A model generated the notes under the pieces. The model did not search any database and was not told the DNA's origin. It worked only from the letters and a program-made list of their open reading frames with translations. A program made the position numbers and the translations under genes. This document shows positions 49,619 through 58,226 of a DNA stretch of 64,000 bases, piece by piece (position 1 is the stretch's first letter; every line of letters begins with the position of its first letter). This DNA comes from Halosaccharopolyspora lacisalsi (lineage in GTDB: Bacteria; Actinomycetota; Actinomycetes; Mycobacteriales; Pseudonocardiaceae): positions 496,001-560,000 of the forward strand of contig NZ_JACGWZ010000001.1 of assembly GCF_014137975.1 (NCBI RefSeq). Reading direction: 5' to 3'.

Positions 49619-49712
49619 GGTGTGCCCCTTCAGTAGCCGGTGCTCGAGTAGGAAACTGTCGCAGAAGTTATCCCATTGAACCGAGCGAGTGCTCAAGAAA
49701 GGAAGGTCTCGG

Positions 49713-50678
49713 TTGGGTCCGGATTCGTCACAGGACGCGCAGACCGTCTCACAACTGGGTGAGTTCGGGCTCATCCGACGAGTGACCTCCGGCCGCGGGC
49801 AGTCCCCGGGGACCCTGCTCGGTCCCGGGGACGACGCCGCCGTGCTCTCGGCCTCCGACGGCCGGGTGGTGGCCACCACCGACGTGCTCGTGCAGAACGT
49901 GCACTTCCGGCTGGACTGGTCCACGCCGCACCAGGTCGGCCGCAAGGCCGTGGCGGTGAACCTGTCCGACATCGCCGCCATGGGGGCGGTCCCGACCGGC
50001 CTGCTCGTCGGCCTGGCCTGTTCGGCCGAGGAGTCGACCACCGTGGTCGACGGACTCGCGGCGGGCATGTGGGAGGAGGCGCGCGGGGTCGGCATCGACC
50101 TGGCCGGTGGTGACATGGTCACCTCCACCACGCTGACCGTCTCCGTGACGGCGCTGGGGGAGCTGGAGGGACGTGAGCCTGTGACGCGGTCCGGGGCCCG
50201 TCCCGGCGACGTCGTCGCGGTCGCCGGACGCCTGGGGTGGGCCGCTGCCGGGTTGGCGGTGCTGGCTCGCGGATTCCGCTCGCCGCTGGCCGTGGTCGGC
50301 GCGCAGCGGGTCCCCGAACCGCCGTACGAGGCCGGGCCACTGGCCGCGGCGGCGGGCGCGACGTCGATGATCGACATCTCCGACGGGCTGCTGGCCGACC
50401 TCGGTCACGTGGCCGAGGCCTCGCAGGTGTCCATCGACGTGCGCGGTGATCAGGTGGAGATTCCGCAGCGCCTGATCGAGGTCGCCTCGGCGCTGGGGGC
50501 CAATCCGCAGCACTGGGTGCTCACCGGAGGGGAGGACCAGGCGCTGGCCGCGACCTTCCCGGCCGAGCGGTCGCTGCCGCAGGGCTGGACCGCGGTCGGG
50601 ACGGTGGGCCGAGGCCGAGGGGTCACCGTCGACGGCGCCGACTACGACGAGCAGGAGGGCTGGCAGCACTGGAGATGA
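49713..50678 (+). CDS. thiL: Thiamine-monophosphate kinase
   Basis: A 321-residue kinase that phosphorylates thiamine monophosphate to thiamine diphosphate, the ThDP cofactor used by IlvB. It reads LGEFGLIRRV, GPGDDAAVLSAS (metal binding), TTDVLVQNVHFRLDWSTPHQVGRKAVAVNLSDIAAMGA, AGGDMVTSTTLTVSVTALG and MIDISDGLLADLGHVAEAS. A TTG at 49713 has AAAGGAAGG upstream at good spacing and is preferred; a GTG at 49689 would add eight residues without a ribosome site. Confidence 0.92.
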   Translation: MGPDSSQDAQTVSQLGEFGLIRRVTSGRGQSPGTLLGPGDDAAVLSASDGRVVATTDVLVQNVHFRLDWSTPHQVGRKAVAVNLSDIAAMGAVPTGLLVGLACSAEESTTVVDGLAAGMWEEARGVGIDLAGGDMVTSTTLTVSVTALGELEGREPVTRSGARPGDVVAVAGRLGWAAAGLAVLARGFRSPLAVVGAQRVPEPPYEAGPLAAAAGATSMIDISDGLLADLGHVAEASQVSIDVRGDQVEIPQRLIEVASALGANPQHWVLTGGEDQALAATFPAERSLPQGWTAVGTVGRGRGVTVDGADYDEQEGWQHWR

Positions 50679-50682
50679 GGCC

Positions 50683-50718
50683 GCCGGTGGTGGCACGCGG
50701 ACTCGTGCCACCACCGGC
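50683..50718. terminator. Bidirectional hairpin between thiL and the MHS transporter gene
   Basis: GCCGGTGGTGGCACG (50683-50697) and its exact complement (50704-50718) enclose CGGACT, five bases after the thiL stop and six before the convergent gene's stop. Confidence 0.75.
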
Positions 50719-50724
50719 AGGAGC

Positions 50725-52068
50725 TCAGACGGCCTTGGTGGTCGGGGCCCCGCTGGACGGGGCGTCCTCCACCAGCGGCTGGCCCGCGGTCTCCTTCATC
50801 AGCAGCACCGGGACGATGCCCAGCGCGGCGGCGGCCATCAGGTAGTAGGCCGGGAAGAAGGCGTTGCCCGTCGCGGTGACCACGGAATCGTTGATCAGCG
50901 GGGTCGTGCCCCCGATGGCCGAGGTCGCGACGTTGTAGCCGATGCAGAAGGCCGCGTAGCGCACCTTCGTCGGGAACATGGCCGGCAGGGTCGCCGCCAG
51001 CGGTCCGATCAGCTGGACGTGGCAGATCCCCATCAGCGCCAGCCCCAGCAGGGTGGTGATCCAGGTTCCCTGGGCGATGAGCATGAAGGCCGGGTAGGAC
51101 AGCACGAGGAAGCAGACGCAGGCCGACAGGAACACCGGTTTGCGGCCGACCCGGTCGGAGAGCCGACCCACGAACGTGATCAGCGCCAGCATCATGATGA
51201 TGACGAGGACCAGGGGAACCAGTGCCGCCGTGTCCGTGATGTCCAGCGTCTGCTTGAGGTAGGTGGGCATGTAGGTCAGCAGCGTGTAGTTGCCGACGTT
51301 GATGATGACCACGATGCCCATCAGCACCAGCAGCGTGCGCCAGTGCTCGACGATCATCGACTTCAGCGGGGACTTCGCCAGGCTGTTCTGCTGCTTCAGG
51401 TGGTTGAAGGCCGGTGTGTCCTCGAGCTTCTGGCGCAGGTAGAGCCCGACGCCGCCGAGCGGGCCGGCGATGAGGAAGGGGACGCGCCATCCCCACGAGT
51501 GCATGTCCGACTCGCTGAGGCTGATGATCAGCCCGGTGGGGACCAGCGCGCCGAGGCCGAAACCGACCAGCGTGCCGAACTCCAGCCAGCTGCCGTAGAA
51601 ACCGCGGCGCTTGTCCGGGGCGAACTCCGCGATGTAGGTGGCGGCGCCACCGTACTCACCACCCGTGGAAAAGCCCTGCAACATGCGGCACAGCAGGAAC
51701 AGGACCGGCGCGAAGATGCCGATCACCGAGTACCCGGGCAGCAGGCCGATCACGAATGTGGAGCCCGACATGAGCAGGATCGTGACCGCCAGCACCCGCT
51801 GACGACCGATTCGGTCCCCCAGGGGGCCGAAGAACAGGCTGCCGAAGGGACGTAGCAGGAATGAGACGGCGAAGACGCCGAAAACCGAGAGCGTCTGGAC
51901 CGCTGCGTTGTCGCCGGGGAAGAACGCGGCCCCCACGTAGGTGGCCACGTAGGCGTAGACGCCGAAGTCGTACCACTCCGTACAGTTTCCGATGGCCGCC
52001 GCGGCCACCGCACGGCGTAGCAGGGACCGCTCCTTGGGCGGTAGTTCACCCGTGTCCGTTGAGGTCAT
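50725..52068 (-). CDS. MFS transporter of the metabolite:H+ symporter (MHS) family
   Basis: A 447-residue membrane protein with 12 predicted helices. The N-terminus AVAAAAIGNCTEWYDFGVYAYVATYVG, the loop motif GPLGDRIGRQRVLA after helix 2, STGGEYGGAATYIAEFAPDKRRG (about 150-172) and a second-half GRLSDRVGRKPVFLSA loop are marks of the ProP/ShiA/CitA-type MHS family, which symports proline, betaine, shikimate or carboxylates. The substrate is not determined. ATG 52068 is chosen; a GTG at 52083 overlaps the GGAGG and is less likely. A CRP-type site lies in its upstream region. Confidence 0.9.
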   Translation of the reverse strand: MTSTDTGELPPKERSLLRRAVAAAAIGNCTEWYDFGVYAYVATYVGAAFFPGDNAAVQTLSVFGVFAVSFLLRPFGSLFFGPLGDRIGRQRVLAVTILLMSGSTFVIGLLPGYSVIGIFAPVLFLLCRMLQGFSTGGEYGGAATYIAEFAPDKRRGFYGSWLEFGTLVGFGLGALVPTGLIISLSESDMHSWGWRVPFLIAGPLGGVGLYLRQKLEDTPAFNHLKQQNSLAKSPLKSMIVEHWRTLLVLMGIVVIINVGNYTLLTYMPTYLKQTLDITDTAALVPLVLVIIMMLALITFVGRLSDRVGRKPVFLSACVCFLVLSYPAFMLIAQGTWITTLLGLALMGICHVQLIGPLAATLPAMFPTKVRYAAFCIGYNVATSAIGGTTPLINDSVVTATGNAFFPAYYLMAAAALGIVPVLLMKETAGQPLVEDAPSSGAPTTKAV

Positions 52069-52202
52069 GAGCTTGTGGGCCACCTCCGGTGTGTCATCTA
52101 CGGTGCGTGAGCGATTCGAGTGCTCGGAACGTAGCCGAAAGAGCGGTGTCAGACCACCAAAGCACCTTGTTGTTTGATTGTCGACGATCGTTTCGCGAAC
52201 TT

Positions 52203-52220
52203 GAGTTACCTTCGAGTTAC
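52203..52220. promoter_or_regulatory. Direct repeats GAGTTAC with an 11-base period
   Basis: GAGTTAC at 52203-52209 and 52214-52220 are on the same helical face. They lie in the 368-base gap between the transporter gene and ung, about 140 bases upstream of the transporter start. This is the pattern of response-regulator sites, but no regulator is identified. Confidence 0.4.
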
Positions 52221-52338
52221 GATTGGTTGCCGTGTGAAGCGGTAGTGAGTCGCAGCTGGTGGTTGGCGGGGCGATGTTGTCGCTCGGCAGTGGTGGCGGC
52301 CATTGTGGGGCAGCACACTACGCGGATCCACCCAAAAG

Positions 52339-52354
52339 AGTGTGATGACGATCA
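52339..52354. promoter_or_regulatory. CRP/GlxR-type site TGTGA-N6-TCACA
   Basis: TGTGATGACGATCACA matches the cAMP-receptor-protein consensus TGTGA-N6-TCACA exactly in both half-sites. It lies 271 bases upstream of the transporter start and 83 bases upstream of ung. The rest of the 368-base gap holds the GAGTTAC pair and a few AT-rich promoter-like stretches. Confidence 0.6.
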
Positions 52355-52423
52355 CAGTTCCTATTCGTTTCGCATATGTGATGAGCGACGAGGGGTGTTC
52401 GCGGAGTGGATCACCCGCCTCGC

Positions 52424-52429
52424 TACGCT
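52424..52429 (+). promoter_or_regulatory. -10 box TACGCT of ung (leaderless)
   Basis: TACGCT is followed by 7 bases and the GTG at 52437, with no ribosome-binding sequence. Confidence 0.55.
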
Positions 52430-52436
52430 CGGGTGC

Positions 52437-53114
52437 GTGACGGCACGTCCTTTGCATGAGGTGATGGAGCCCGGTTGGGCCGAGGCGCTCGAACCGGTGG
52501 CGGATCGGATCGCCGGGATGGGTGACTTCCTGCGTGCCGAAGTGGCGGCGGGCAGGCGCTATCTTCCGGCGGGCGAGAACGTCCTGCGCGCGTTTCGGCA
52601 GTCCTTTCGCGGTGTTCGCGTTCTCATCGTCGGCCAGGACCCCTACCCGACACCGGGGCATCCGGTGGGGCTGAGCTTCTCCGTGGCTCCCGATGTCCGG
52701 CCGGTGCCGCGCAGCCTGGCCAACATCTTCACCGAGTACTCCGAGGATCTCGGGCACCCCCAGCCCGGCAACGGTGATCTCACGCCGTGGACCGAACGCG
52801 GTGTGCTGCTGCTCAACAGGGCCCTGACGGTCGAACCCGGCAAGTCGGCCTCGCACCGGGGCAAGGGGTGGGAGGAGATCACCGACCAGGCCATCCGCGC
52901 GCTGGCGGCACGCCCGGAACCCATGGTGGCCGTGTTGTGGGGACGTGACGCGCGCAGCATGCGTTCCCTGATGCCCGACGTGCCGTGCGTCGAGTCCCCG
53001 CACCCGAGTCCGATGTCGGCGAACAAGGGTTTCTTCGGGTCGCGGCCCTTCAGTCGCGTCAACGACATCCTGCGCGAGCGGGGGGAGGACCCCATCGACT
53101 GGAAACTGCCCTGA
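52437..53114 (+). CDS. ung: Uracil-DNA glycosylase
   Basis: A 225-residue family-1-type glycosylase that removes uracil from DNA. The water-activating motif is [19 protein letters not shown] (about 61-79; the actinobacterial version has PTPG where E. coli Ung has HGPG), with [17 protein letters not shown] and the second-strand loop [21 protein letters not shown]. The start is supported by a leaderless -10 box and gives the expected opening [17 protein letters not shown]. The gene is next to ligA-type repair neighbours in related genomes. Confidence 0.95.
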   Translation: MTARPLHEVMEPGWAEALEPVADRIAGMGDFLRAEVAAGRRYLPAGENVLRAFRQSFRGVRVLIVGQDPYPTPGHPVGLSFSVAPDVRPVPRSLANIFTEYSEDLGHPQPGNGDLTPWTERGVLLLNRALTVEPGKSASHRGKGWEEITDQAIRALAARPEPMVAVLWGRDARSMRSLMPDVPCVESPHPSPMSANKGFFGSRPFSRVNDILRERGEDPIDWKLP

Positions 53115-53249
53115 AGAGGTGTTTCCGCTCACCGCGACGCCTGCCGCATGCGGGTGATCCCTCCTGGCCGGGGCCGGTCGCCCGGCGAAGAGGGGGTAGA
53201 GCGCGCGGTCGGCAGCGAGCAGCACTTCGTCCGTTGCGGCAGCTGCCGG

Positions 53250-53267
53250 CGGTTTCGCGCGAAACCG
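53250..53267. repeat. 18-bp palindrome after ung
   Basis: CGGTTTCGCGCGAAACCG, identical to the copies at 19224-19241 and 19250-19267. It lies in the 343-base gap between ung and rpmB, which otherwise holds a GC-rich hairpin near 53368-53395 and the rpmB terminator. Confidence 0.85.
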
Positions 53268-53400
53268 GGTAATCCGCACGAGGACGGCGAAGGTTACGTG
53301 GCCTTACGTCGTCCGAGTGCTTCGTCGCCTCGGAAGGCAACTGCGTCGAGGACAGCGCCGGGTTCCCACGGCCGCCGGAGAGCCCCCGGCGGCCGACACG

Positions 53401-53436
53401 GAAAAATCCCGGGACGGCTCACTCGGCCGCCCCGGG
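53401..53436 (-). terminator. Intrinsic terminator of rpmB
   Basis: On the reverse strand the CCCGGGG/CCCCGGG and GCCG/CGGC pairs enclose CGAGTGA, and the hairpin is followed by ATTTTTC (plus-strand GAAAAAT at 53401-53407). Confidence 0.65.
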
Positions 53437-53457
53437 GGCTCAGACGTACGGTGTCGC

Positions 53458-53649
53458 TCAGCCGCGCGAGACCTTGCCTGCCTTGATGCAGGAAGTGCAC
53501 ACGTTCATGCGCTTGCGCTGCGAGATCCCGACCTTGGCGTGCACGGTCTGAATGTTCGGGTTCCACCGGCGCTTGGTGTGCCGGTTCGAGTGGGAGACCG
53601 CATGGCCGAAGCCCGGCCCCTTGTTGCAGACGTCGCAGACGGCAGCCAC
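53458..53649 (-). CDS. rpmB: 50S ribosomal protein L28
   Basis: A 63-residue ribosomal protein: AAVCDVCNKGPGFGHAVSHSNRHTKRRWNPNIQTVHAKVG then KRMNVCTSCIKAGKVSRG. It keeps the zinc-binding pairs CDVC and CTSC (the C+ form), which in actinobacteria often has a zinc-free paralogue used under zinc limitation. GTG 53649 has AGGGG 8 bases before it. It is divergent from the DAK2 gene across 306 bases holding a promoter-like TATCCT at 53915. Confidence 0.97.
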   Translation of the reverse strand: MAAVCDVCNKGPGFGHAVSHSNRHTKRRWNPNIQTVHAKVGISQRKRMNVCTSCIKAGKVSRG

Positions 53650-53955
53650 GTCAGACACCCCTAACTTCGCGTTGATGTCCTCCCTCGCACGCGGCGGGGA
53701 AGCCTCGGTGACAGCGCTGAGGGGCCACGCGTCGACTCTCACATGAGGTCTTGTCACCCCAGGGTGAATGCGCGCTCACCGCCCCTCCGGCGGTACCGTC
53801 CCGGACGGGCCGGTCCACAGCCTCCGGAACGGACAAAGTCTATCGCACCGGCCAGCGGTCGCTGACATCACCTCACCCGGCGCGGCAGTGCCCGGTCCTC
53901 ACGACCTGTGTGGATATCCTCGAACCGGAGCAACGGACGTGGGAGGAGACCGAGG

Positions 53956-55524
53956 GTGCTGCGGGCACTGGACGGAGCGGCCGCCATTCGCTGGGCCGAG
54001 TTGTCGGTGGCCGCGCTGGCCCACGACCGCGATGCCCTCGACCGCATCAACGTCTACCCGGTGGCCGACGGCGACACCGGTACGAACCTCCTCCAGACCA
54101 TGCGCTCGGCCGTGTCCGGGCTCGATCCGACGACGCACACGAGCCTGCGTCAGGTGCTCGGCACCCTCGCCCGGGGCGCGCTGCGGGGTGCCCGCGGCAA
54201 CTCCGGCATGTTGCTCTCGCAGGTGGTGCGTGGTCTCGCCGAGGAGCCGGAAGAAGCCCCGGACATGGACGGGGAGTCCTTCCGTCGCGCCCTGCGGCGA
54301 GCGCACGAGCGGGCGCGGCAGGCGGTGGCCGAACCCGCCGACGGCACGCTGCTGTCGGTGCTGCACGCCGCCGCCTACGTCGACAGCCGGGCGGCGGAGC
54401 TGTCCATCGCCGTGCGGGAGGCGACCACGGCCTCGATCCGGGCGCTGGAGGCGACCACGCGCCAGTTGCCGGCCCTGACCGCCGCCGGGGTGGTGGACGC
54501 GGGCGGGCGTGGGCTGGTGGTGCTGCTGGACGTGCTGCACGCCGTGGTCAACGACGGAGACCGGCTGGCCCCGGAGACCCCGGAGGCCGCCGGGTCCGAG
54601 GCGTCGCGGCACGGATCCCGCTACTGCTACGAGGTGATGTATCTCCTCGCGGAGAGCACCGAGGAAGCCGTGAGCGGGCTGCGCGACAGGCTGGTGAGCC
54701 TCGGCGACTGCGTCTCCGTGGTCGGTGACGGCGAGTCGTCCTGGGCAGTGCACGTGCACTGCGATGACATCGGTGCCGCCATCGAGTCCGGTATCGGGAC
54801 CGGCAGAGTGAGCCACATCCGGGTGACCCGCTTCGCCGATCAGGCGTCCCCGGGGGCCAGGCCCGAGCGTGCCGTGCTGGCCTGCACCCGGGGTCCCGAG
54901 GTCACGGAGCTGTTCCGCTCCGAGGGGGCCACTGTGCTGCGCCTCGATCCGGAACGTCCCGCGGGTGTCGACGACCTGGTGGCCGCGATCGACGACACCG
55001 GCGCCCGGCACGTGCTCGTGCTGCCGAACGACGGGACGCTGACTCCGATCGCCGAGGAGGCGGCCGGGAGAGCCACGGGAGAGGACCGCGAGGTCGTGGT
55101 GGTGCCGACAGCCTCGCCGGTGCAGGGGTTGGCGGCCCTCGCCGTGCACGATCCGCGGCGCCGTACGACCGAGGACACCGTGGCGCTGGCCGAGGCGGCC
55201 GCGGCGACCCGGCGGGGCGAACTGCTCGTCGCGCGGCGGCGGGCACTGACCTGGGTCGGCTACTGCGAACCGGGCGACGTCCTCGGGCTCGCCGACGGGG
55301 AGGTGGTGCTCATCGGCGGTGATCTCGTCGACTCGGCCCGCGACCTGGCCGACCGGATGCTGACCACGGGCGGCGAGCTGGTCACCGCGTTGATCGACGA
55401 GAACGCTCCGGACGGGCTCGCCGAGGAGCTCGAGCAACACCTGCGCCGCACCCACCCCGAGGTCGAGCTGAGCTGCTACCGCGCCGGTGATCTCGCCGAG
55501 GTGCTGTTGCTGGGTGTGGAGTAG
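53956..55524 (+). CDS. DAK2-domain protein (FakA/YloV type)
   Basis: A 522-residue protein with an N-terminal DhaL-like domain (ALDRINVYPVADGDTGTNLLQTM, about 35-57, with the Asp residues that bind Mg-ATP; GARGNSGMLLSQVVRGL; GVVDAGGRGLVVLLDVLHAVV), a middle domain (RYCYEVMYLLAE...VHVHCDDIGAAIESG) and a C-terminal domain. In firmicutes FakA phosphorylates fatty acids carried by FakB proteins; no fakB is in the window, so that role is inferred. GTG 53956 follows GGAGGAGA. It lies upstream of recG, as in other actinobacteria. Confidence 0.9.
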   Translation: MLRALDGAAAIRWAELSVAALAHDRDALDRINVYPVADGDTGTNLLQTMRSAVSGLDPTTHTSLRQVLGTLARGALRGARGNSGMLLSQVVRGLAEEPEEAPDMDGESFRRALRRAHERARQAVAEPADGTLLSVLHAAAYVDSRAAELSIAVREATTASIRALEATTRQLPALTAAGVVDAGGRGLVVLLDVLHAVVNDGDRLAPETPEAAGSEASRHGSRYCYEVMYLLAESTEEAVSGLRDRLVSLGDCVSVVGDGESSWAVHVHCDDIGAAIESGIGTGRVSHIRVTRFADQASPGARPERAVLACTRGPEVTELFRSEGATVLRLDPERPAGVDDLVAAIDDTGARHVLVLPNDGTLTPIAEEAAGRATGEDREVVVVPTASPVQGLAALAVHDPRRRTTEDTVALAEAAAATRRGELLVARRRALTWVGYCEPGDVLGLADGEVVLIGGDLVDSARDLADRMLTTGGELVTALIDENAPDGLAEELEQHLRRTHPEVELSCYRAGDLAEVLLLGVE

Positions 55525-55619
55525 TGATGTCGGTGAGGTCGGATAACGTGCTCGACGTGCACGAGAGCGGAGCTGATCAAAGTGCGCAGATCTCTCGCTT
55601 CGGCGGTGGGGTGAGCACG

Positions 55620-55790
55620 TTGCTACGATCACGCTGCCTGGTGATGACCAAGCTGGGCGCTGAATTGGCGGGCGGGCAGTCCGTGCCAGCCTGTGGAGAC
55701 CTCTGGGTAACCATGTCTGCGAAGCAGGAACCACCCGTCGGTCGCAGGGCCGACGGGAAACCCCCGGCTCCGGCCGTGGGAGGAAGTCAA
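55620..55790 (+). mobile_element. Possible orphan right end of an IS605-type element
   Basis: An open frame through this stretch reads LAGGQSVPACGDLWVTMSAKQEPPVG, resembling the C-terminal tail of some actinobacterial TnpB proteins (ACGD...KQEP). At DNA level CCTGTGGAG followed by GCGAAGCAGGAAC also occurs at the TnpB remnant near 30664-30726. No transposase is present. It fills the 268-base gap before recG. Confidence 0.4.
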
Positions 55791-55792
55791 GC

Positions 55793-58015
55793 GTGATGAC
55801 CACCGGGGATACCAAGCTCGATCGGGTGCTGGGCGCCAAGACCGCCAAGGCGTTCGACTCGTCCCTCGGCCTGTCCACGGTGGGCGACCTGCTGCGCCAC
55901 TACCCGCGTCGCTACGCCGAGCGCGGGGAGCTGACCGCCATCGCCGGGCTGGAGATCGGCGAGCACGCCACGGTGCTGGCGCAGGTGGAACGCGTGAGCA
56001 AGCGCAGCATGCGTTCGCGGCGCGGCACCATCGTCGAGGCCCGCATCACCGACGGCCACCGCTCGCTGAACTGCACTTTTTTCAACCAGGCCTGGCGAGA
56101 GCGCGAGCTGCTGCCGGGTCGCAAGGGCCTGTTCGCCGGTAAGGTCACCGCCTACCGCAACCAGCTGCAGTTGGCTCACCCGGAGTACCAGCTGTTCGAC
56201 GCGGTCACCGAGCAGGACGAGGAGGAGCACTCGGCGGCCGAGCAGTTCGCCTCCGCGCTGATCCCCGTTTATCCGGCCGCGCAGGGGCTGCCCTCCTGGT
56301 CGATCGCGCGGTGCGTGCGTCAGGTCCTCGACGTCTGGGACGGAGCCGAGGACCCGCTGCCCCGGCAGTTGCTGGAGCGCAGGGAGTTGGAGGAACTGGA
56401 GCAGGCGCTGCGGAAGATCCACCAGCCCGCGCAGTTCTCCGAGGTGGAGTCGGCCCGGCAGCGGCTGAAGTGGGACGAGGCGCTGGCGGTGCAGCTCGTG
56501 CTCGCGCGGATGCGCGAGTCGGCCCGCGAACATCCCGCTCCGGCCTCGCCCGTTCGTCAGGAGGGTCTGCTGAGCGCGTTCGACCGGAGGCTGCCGTTCG
56601 AGCTCACCGCCGGCCAGCGCGAGATCGGCGAGCAGGTCGCCGCCGACCTGGCGCTGGAGCACCCGATGAACCGCCTGGTGCAGGGCGAGGTCGGCAGTGG
56701 CAAGACCGTGGTGGCGCTGCGCGCGATGCTGCAGGTGGTGGGCTCCGGGCGGCAGGCGGCGATGCTCGCGCCGACCGAGGTGCTCGCCGCCCAGCACGCC
56801 CGGTCCCTCTCGGGGCTGCTGGGCGAGCTGGGCACGGGCGGGGAGCTCGGTGCGCCCGAGCACGCCACTCGCGTCACGCTGCTGACCGGCTCGATGTCCG
56901 CCGCGCAGCGCAAGCAGGCCCTGCTGGACGCGGCGTCCGGGCAGGCGGGCATCGTCGTGGGGACGCACGCCCTGATCCAGGACCGGGTTTCCTTCGCCGA
57001 CCTCGGCTTGGTGGTGGTCGACGAGCAGCACCGTTTCGGCGTCGAGCAGCGTGACGCGCTGCGCGCCAGGGCCGGTGACGAGGTCTCCCCGCACGTGCTG
57101 GTCATGACGGCCACACCGATTCCCCGCACGGTCGCCATGACCGTCTACGGCGACCTGGAGACCTCGGCGCTGCGTGAGCTGCCGAACGGGCGGTCGCCGA
57201 TCGCCACCACCGTCGTCCCGGTCGCCGAGAAGCCGAGCTGGCTCGAGCGGGTCTGGCAGCGCGTCCGCGAGGAGGTCCAGGCCGGTCACCAGGTCTACGT
57301 GGTGTGTCCACGGGTCGGTGACGACGAGGCCGGGAAGAGGACCGCGGAGCCGGAGGACGGGACCGAGGAGCCGCCGTCGGACGAGGGCGAGGGGCAGCGC
57401 CGCCCCCCGCTGGCGGTGCTCGACATCGCCGAACAGCTGAGCGCGGGACCGTTGTCGTCGGTGCGGTTGGGCGCGCTGCACGGCAGGTTGCCCACCGACG
57501 AGAAGGACTCGGTGATGCGCTCGTTCGCGGCGGGCGAGCTCGACGTGCTGGTGGCCACGACCGTGGTCGAGGTCGGCGTCGACGTCCCGAACGCGACCGT
57601 CATGGTGATCATGGATGCCGACCGCTTCGGGGTCAGCCAGCTGCACCAGCTGCGCGGCCGGGTGGGGCGTGGCAGCGCGGCGGGGTTGTGCCTGCTGGTC
57701 AGCGAGGCGATGGAGGGGACGACGACCCGGGAACGGCTCGACGCGGTCGCCTCCACCACCGACGGCTTCGAGCTCGCGCGCCTCGACCTGCAACTGCGCC
57801 GGGAGGGTGACGTCCTCGGCGCGACGCAGGCGGGCCGCAAGTCGACCCTGCGGATGTTGTCGTTGCTGTCCGACGAGGAGCTGATCGCCCAGGCGCGCGC
57901 GGAGGCCGACGCCTTCGTCGGTGACGACCCGGAGCTGACCCGCTACCCGGGTCTGTCCCGGATGGTCGCCGAACTCGTCGGCGACGACCGGGCCGACTTC
58001 CTCGACAAGACCTGA
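55793..58015 (+). CDS. recG: ATP-dependent DNA helicase RecG
   Basis: A 740-residue branch-migration helicase that rescues stalled forks. The N-terminal wedge/OB domain reads VGDLLRHYPRRYAERGELTAIAGLEIGEHATVLAQVERVSKRSMRSRRG. The Walker A motif is VQGEVGSGKTVVALRAML (about 300), the DExH box is VVVDEQHRFGVEQRDALR, with VMTATPIPRTVAMTVYGD, and helicase motifs V-VI are VATTVVEVGVDVPNATVMVI and QLHQLRGRVGRGSAAGLCLL. GTG 55793 has GGGAGGAAG nearer than ATG 55796. An inserted acidic loop (about 515-545) is larger than usual. Confidence 0.96.
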   Translation: MMTTGDTKLDRVLGAKTAKAFDSSLGLSTVGDLLRHYPRRYAERGELTAIAGLEIGEHATVLAQVERVSKRSMRSRRGTIVEARITDGHRSLNCTFFNQAWRERELLPGRKGLFAGKVTAYRNQLQLAHPEYQLFDAVTEQDEEEHSAAEQFASALIPVYPAAQGLPSWSIARCVRQVLDVWDGAEDPLPRQLLERRELEELEQALRKIHQPAQFSEVESARQRLKWDEALAVQLVLARMRESAREHPAPASPVRQEGLLSAFDRRLPFELTAGQREIGEQVAADLALEHPMNRLVQGEVGSGKTVVALRAMLQVVGSGRQAAMLAPTEVLAAQHARSLSGLLGELGTGGELGAPEHATRVTLLTGSMSAAQRKQALLDAASGQAGIVVGTHALIQDRVSFADLGLVVVDEQHRFGVEQRDALRARAGDEVSPHVLVMTATPIPRTVAMTVYGDLETSALRELPNGRSPIATTVVPVAEKPSWLERVWQRVREEVQAGHQVYVVCPRVGDDEAGKRTAEPEDGTEEPPSDEGEGQRRPPLAVLDIAEQLSAGPLSSVRLGALHGRLPTDEKDSVMRSFAAGELDVLVATTVVEVGVDVPNATVMVIMDADRFGVSQLHQLRGRVGRGSAAGLCLLVSEAMEGTTTRERLDAVASTTDGFELARLDLQLRREGDVLGATQAGRKSTLRMLSLLSDEELIAQARAEADAFVGDDPELTRYPGLSRMVAELVGDDRADFLDKT

Positions 58016-58226
58016 CACGACTGTCGATCAGTGACTGAGAATTTCTTTCGCTAAAAAATATTGGATTTTTTCTCATGTGGCCGCTCTTGTGTCTCGATTC
58101 GATTGAGCAGGTCAGCGGCCAAACGCGGGTAATCGCCACTTCCATCACGCGGGATGAGTTGCCGTGGAGGAGAATTTTCGGGGTAGTGTTCGGATATCGT
58201 CCGCACTGTCCCAGGAGGTAGCCGGC

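Noticed and set aside
53751-54728. A longer plus-strand frame overlapping the DAK2 gene start
   Set aside because: It is in another frame from the DAK2 protein; its translation is Arg/Gly-rich without motifs.
55524-55796. A 90-residue gene overlapping the DAK2 gene and recG start
   Set aside because: It has no known full-length domain. The similarity is confined to a TnpB-like tail, so it is treated as a relic.
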